DNA of 64,000 bases from Yaniella flava (GTDB taxonomy: Bacteria; Actinomycetota; Actinomycetes; Actinomycetales; Micrococcaceae). Position numbers and translations under genes: made by a program. Under the pieces are notes generated by a model. It had not been told where the DNA came from. It did no database searches and was given only the letters and a program-made list of their open reading frames with translations. Of this stretch, positions 63,337-64,000 are shown in pieces (positions within the stretch are counted from its first letter, which is position 1; the number at the start of each line of letters is the position of its first letter). The stretch is from positions 1 through 64,000 of the forward strand of contig NZ_BAAAMN010000026.1 of NCBI RefSeq assembly GCF_039529295.1, given 5' to 3'.

Positions 63337-63370
63337 AATTACCCTTTCCGTGGCGCCGGAAAGGGTAATT
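63337..63370 (-). terminator. terminator of the PAC2-family gene
   Basis: AATTACCCTTTCCG (63337-63350) pairs perfectly with CGGAAAGGGTAATT (63357-63370) around TGGCGC; on the minus strand it is followed by TTTTCG. It lies in the gap after the PAC2 stop and before the DUF4192 start. Confidence 0.75.
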
Positions 63371-63378
63371 GTGGATAA
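63370..63378 (-). other. single DnaA-box-like 9-mer
   Basis: TTATCCACA on the minus strand, a full match to the DnaA consensus, at the edge of the terminator hairpin. Isolated, with no nearby second box, so a chance match is the simplest reading. Confidence 0.25.
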
Positions 63379-63413
63379 CTATGGTTTAGTGCGACTCCGC
63401 ATCAGGGTGTGTA

Positions 63414-64000
63414 TTAGTCAGAGTCTTCATCAGCTTCATCGGGATCGTCTGTTTCAGCAGCCTCGTCGTCTCCTGGCTCTGTGTCCGATTCATCGACAAC
63501 GAACCAGACAACGTCTGGTTCCACATCTGCGCGCGAGGGGTGCATGGGATCCTGTGCCAATTTGTTCTTATTCAGCGTCCCGGTATATTCCAAAGCGTCG
63601 CGATCGTCATCGTCTAGACCAGCTTCATCCTGTTGTACGTGATCGCTCAGATAGGATTCGACCGCCGAGCCAATCTCATCGGCGTCTGGCATTTGTTCGT
63701 CGGCGTTCAATAACAGGCTACGAGCTTGGTGTTCTTCAGCATACTGATCAAATTGTTCTTCCAAGCGTCCCAGCATCGTTGCGATTTCGGGCCGATTTTG
63801 CACCTGGGCAGTGATTTGCTGCTCGACATCACGACCTGATTCACGCAACTCTTCACTGGGCAGCATCAGTCCCATCGCAGCACCGATATATTCCAGGGCA
63901 GCGACAGCGGCCTGTGGATAGGTTGCATCCGCCAAATAATGTGGCACGTGCAAGGTGTAGCCGCTCACGGTGCGACCAGCCTCAGCGGCTCGTAGTTCCA
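63414..64000 (-). CDS. PAC2-family protein, 3' part
   Basis: Partial: the 5' end lies beyond position 64000, and the first in-frame GTG (63968) is internal, since the frame stays open to the window edge. Residues visible include GYTLHVPHYLADATYPQAAV, ALEYIGAAMGLMLPSEEL and ATMLGRLEEQFDQYA, the C-terminal half of PAC2 (proteasome assembly chaperone-like) proteins of actinobacteria. The tail is acidic. A terminator hairpin follows the stop. Function in bacteria unknown. Confidence 0.85.
   Translation of the reverse strand, partial: ELRAAEAGRTVSGYTLHVPHYLADATYPQAAVAALEYIGAAMGLMLPSEELRESGRDVEQQITAQVQNRPEIATMLGRLEEQFDQYAEEHQARSLLLNADEQMPDADEIGSAVESYLSDHVQQDEAGLDDDDRDALEYTGTLNKNKLAQDPMHPSRADVEPDVVWFVVDESDTEPGDDEAAETDDPDEADEDSD

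Noticed and set aside
1..64000. CRISPR arrays, tRNA or rRNA genes
   Set aside because: No regularly spaced repeats of 24-40 bases and no recognisable tRNA or rRNA sequence were seen by eye; a tRNAscan-SE or Infernal run would be needed for certainty.

Overview
The window is a piece of an actinobacterial chromosome, most likely from the Micrococcaceae or a close relative; genus not determinable from this sequence, with Yaniella- or Enteractinococcus-like organisms as guesses. Reasons: the order yajC-secD-secF-rel next to ruvCAB, actinobacterial families DUF3000, DUF3093, DUF3159, DUF3710, DUF4192, DUF4193, DUF5998 and SepH, a fused CydDC exporter, a principal sigma factor with a long acidic N-terminus, and an oleA-oleBC-oleD olefin operon arranged as in Micrococcus luteus. 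G+C looks moderate for the phylum. A run of nine N at 12043-12051 shows a draft assembly, so single-base frameshifts may be sequencing errors.

Positions 1-7216 are an accessory, decaying region: the tail of an IS21-type istB gene abutting a truncated MFS transporter gene, a cupin gene, a toxin-antitoxin pair (Xis-like antitoxin plus frameshifted PIN toxin) with a palindromic promoter, a WYL regulator divergent from a frameshifted VOC gene, a four-helix membrane protein of unknown function, a MerR/GyrI-like regulator broken by a stop and a frameshift, a resolvase fragment and repeats resembling Tn402/Tn5053 transposon ends.

Positions 7217-42023 are conserved backbone: aspS and hisS; a DUF349 protein; an AbiEi-like protein; rel; secF, secD and yajC; ruvB, ruvA, ruvC and the YebC regulator; a hydrolase; msrB, DUF3000 and RNase D; a Rieske lipoprotein; a PLDc_N-like protein; an aldo/keto reductase with a WGR-like protein; aconitase; an RNA m5U methyltransferase; DUF3159, DUF3710, dut, DUF3093, DUF4193 and sepH; an alkaline-phosphatase-type enzyme; DUF5998; and a GNAT/acyl-CoA synthetase fusion.

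Positions 42079-59601 hold the topoisomerase IV genes parC (+) and parE (-), which converge on an island of about 12.8 kb. The island carries cytochrome bd genes (cydA, cydB, fused cydDC), a divergent BlaI-type repressor with an M56 membrane protease, and the ole operon for long-chain olefins. Its outer genes share overlapping stop codons with parC and parE. The cydA/blaI intergenic region has two TTCTAC-N5-GTA(G/A)AA dyads set on a good cydA promoter, suggesting that the BlaI/M56 pair controls cytochrome bd.

Positions 59602-64000 return to backbone: a DUF7455 zinc protein, two strong terminators, the principal sigma factor, DUF4192 and a PAC2-family gene cut by the window edge. No tRNA, rRNA or CRISPR array was recognised.
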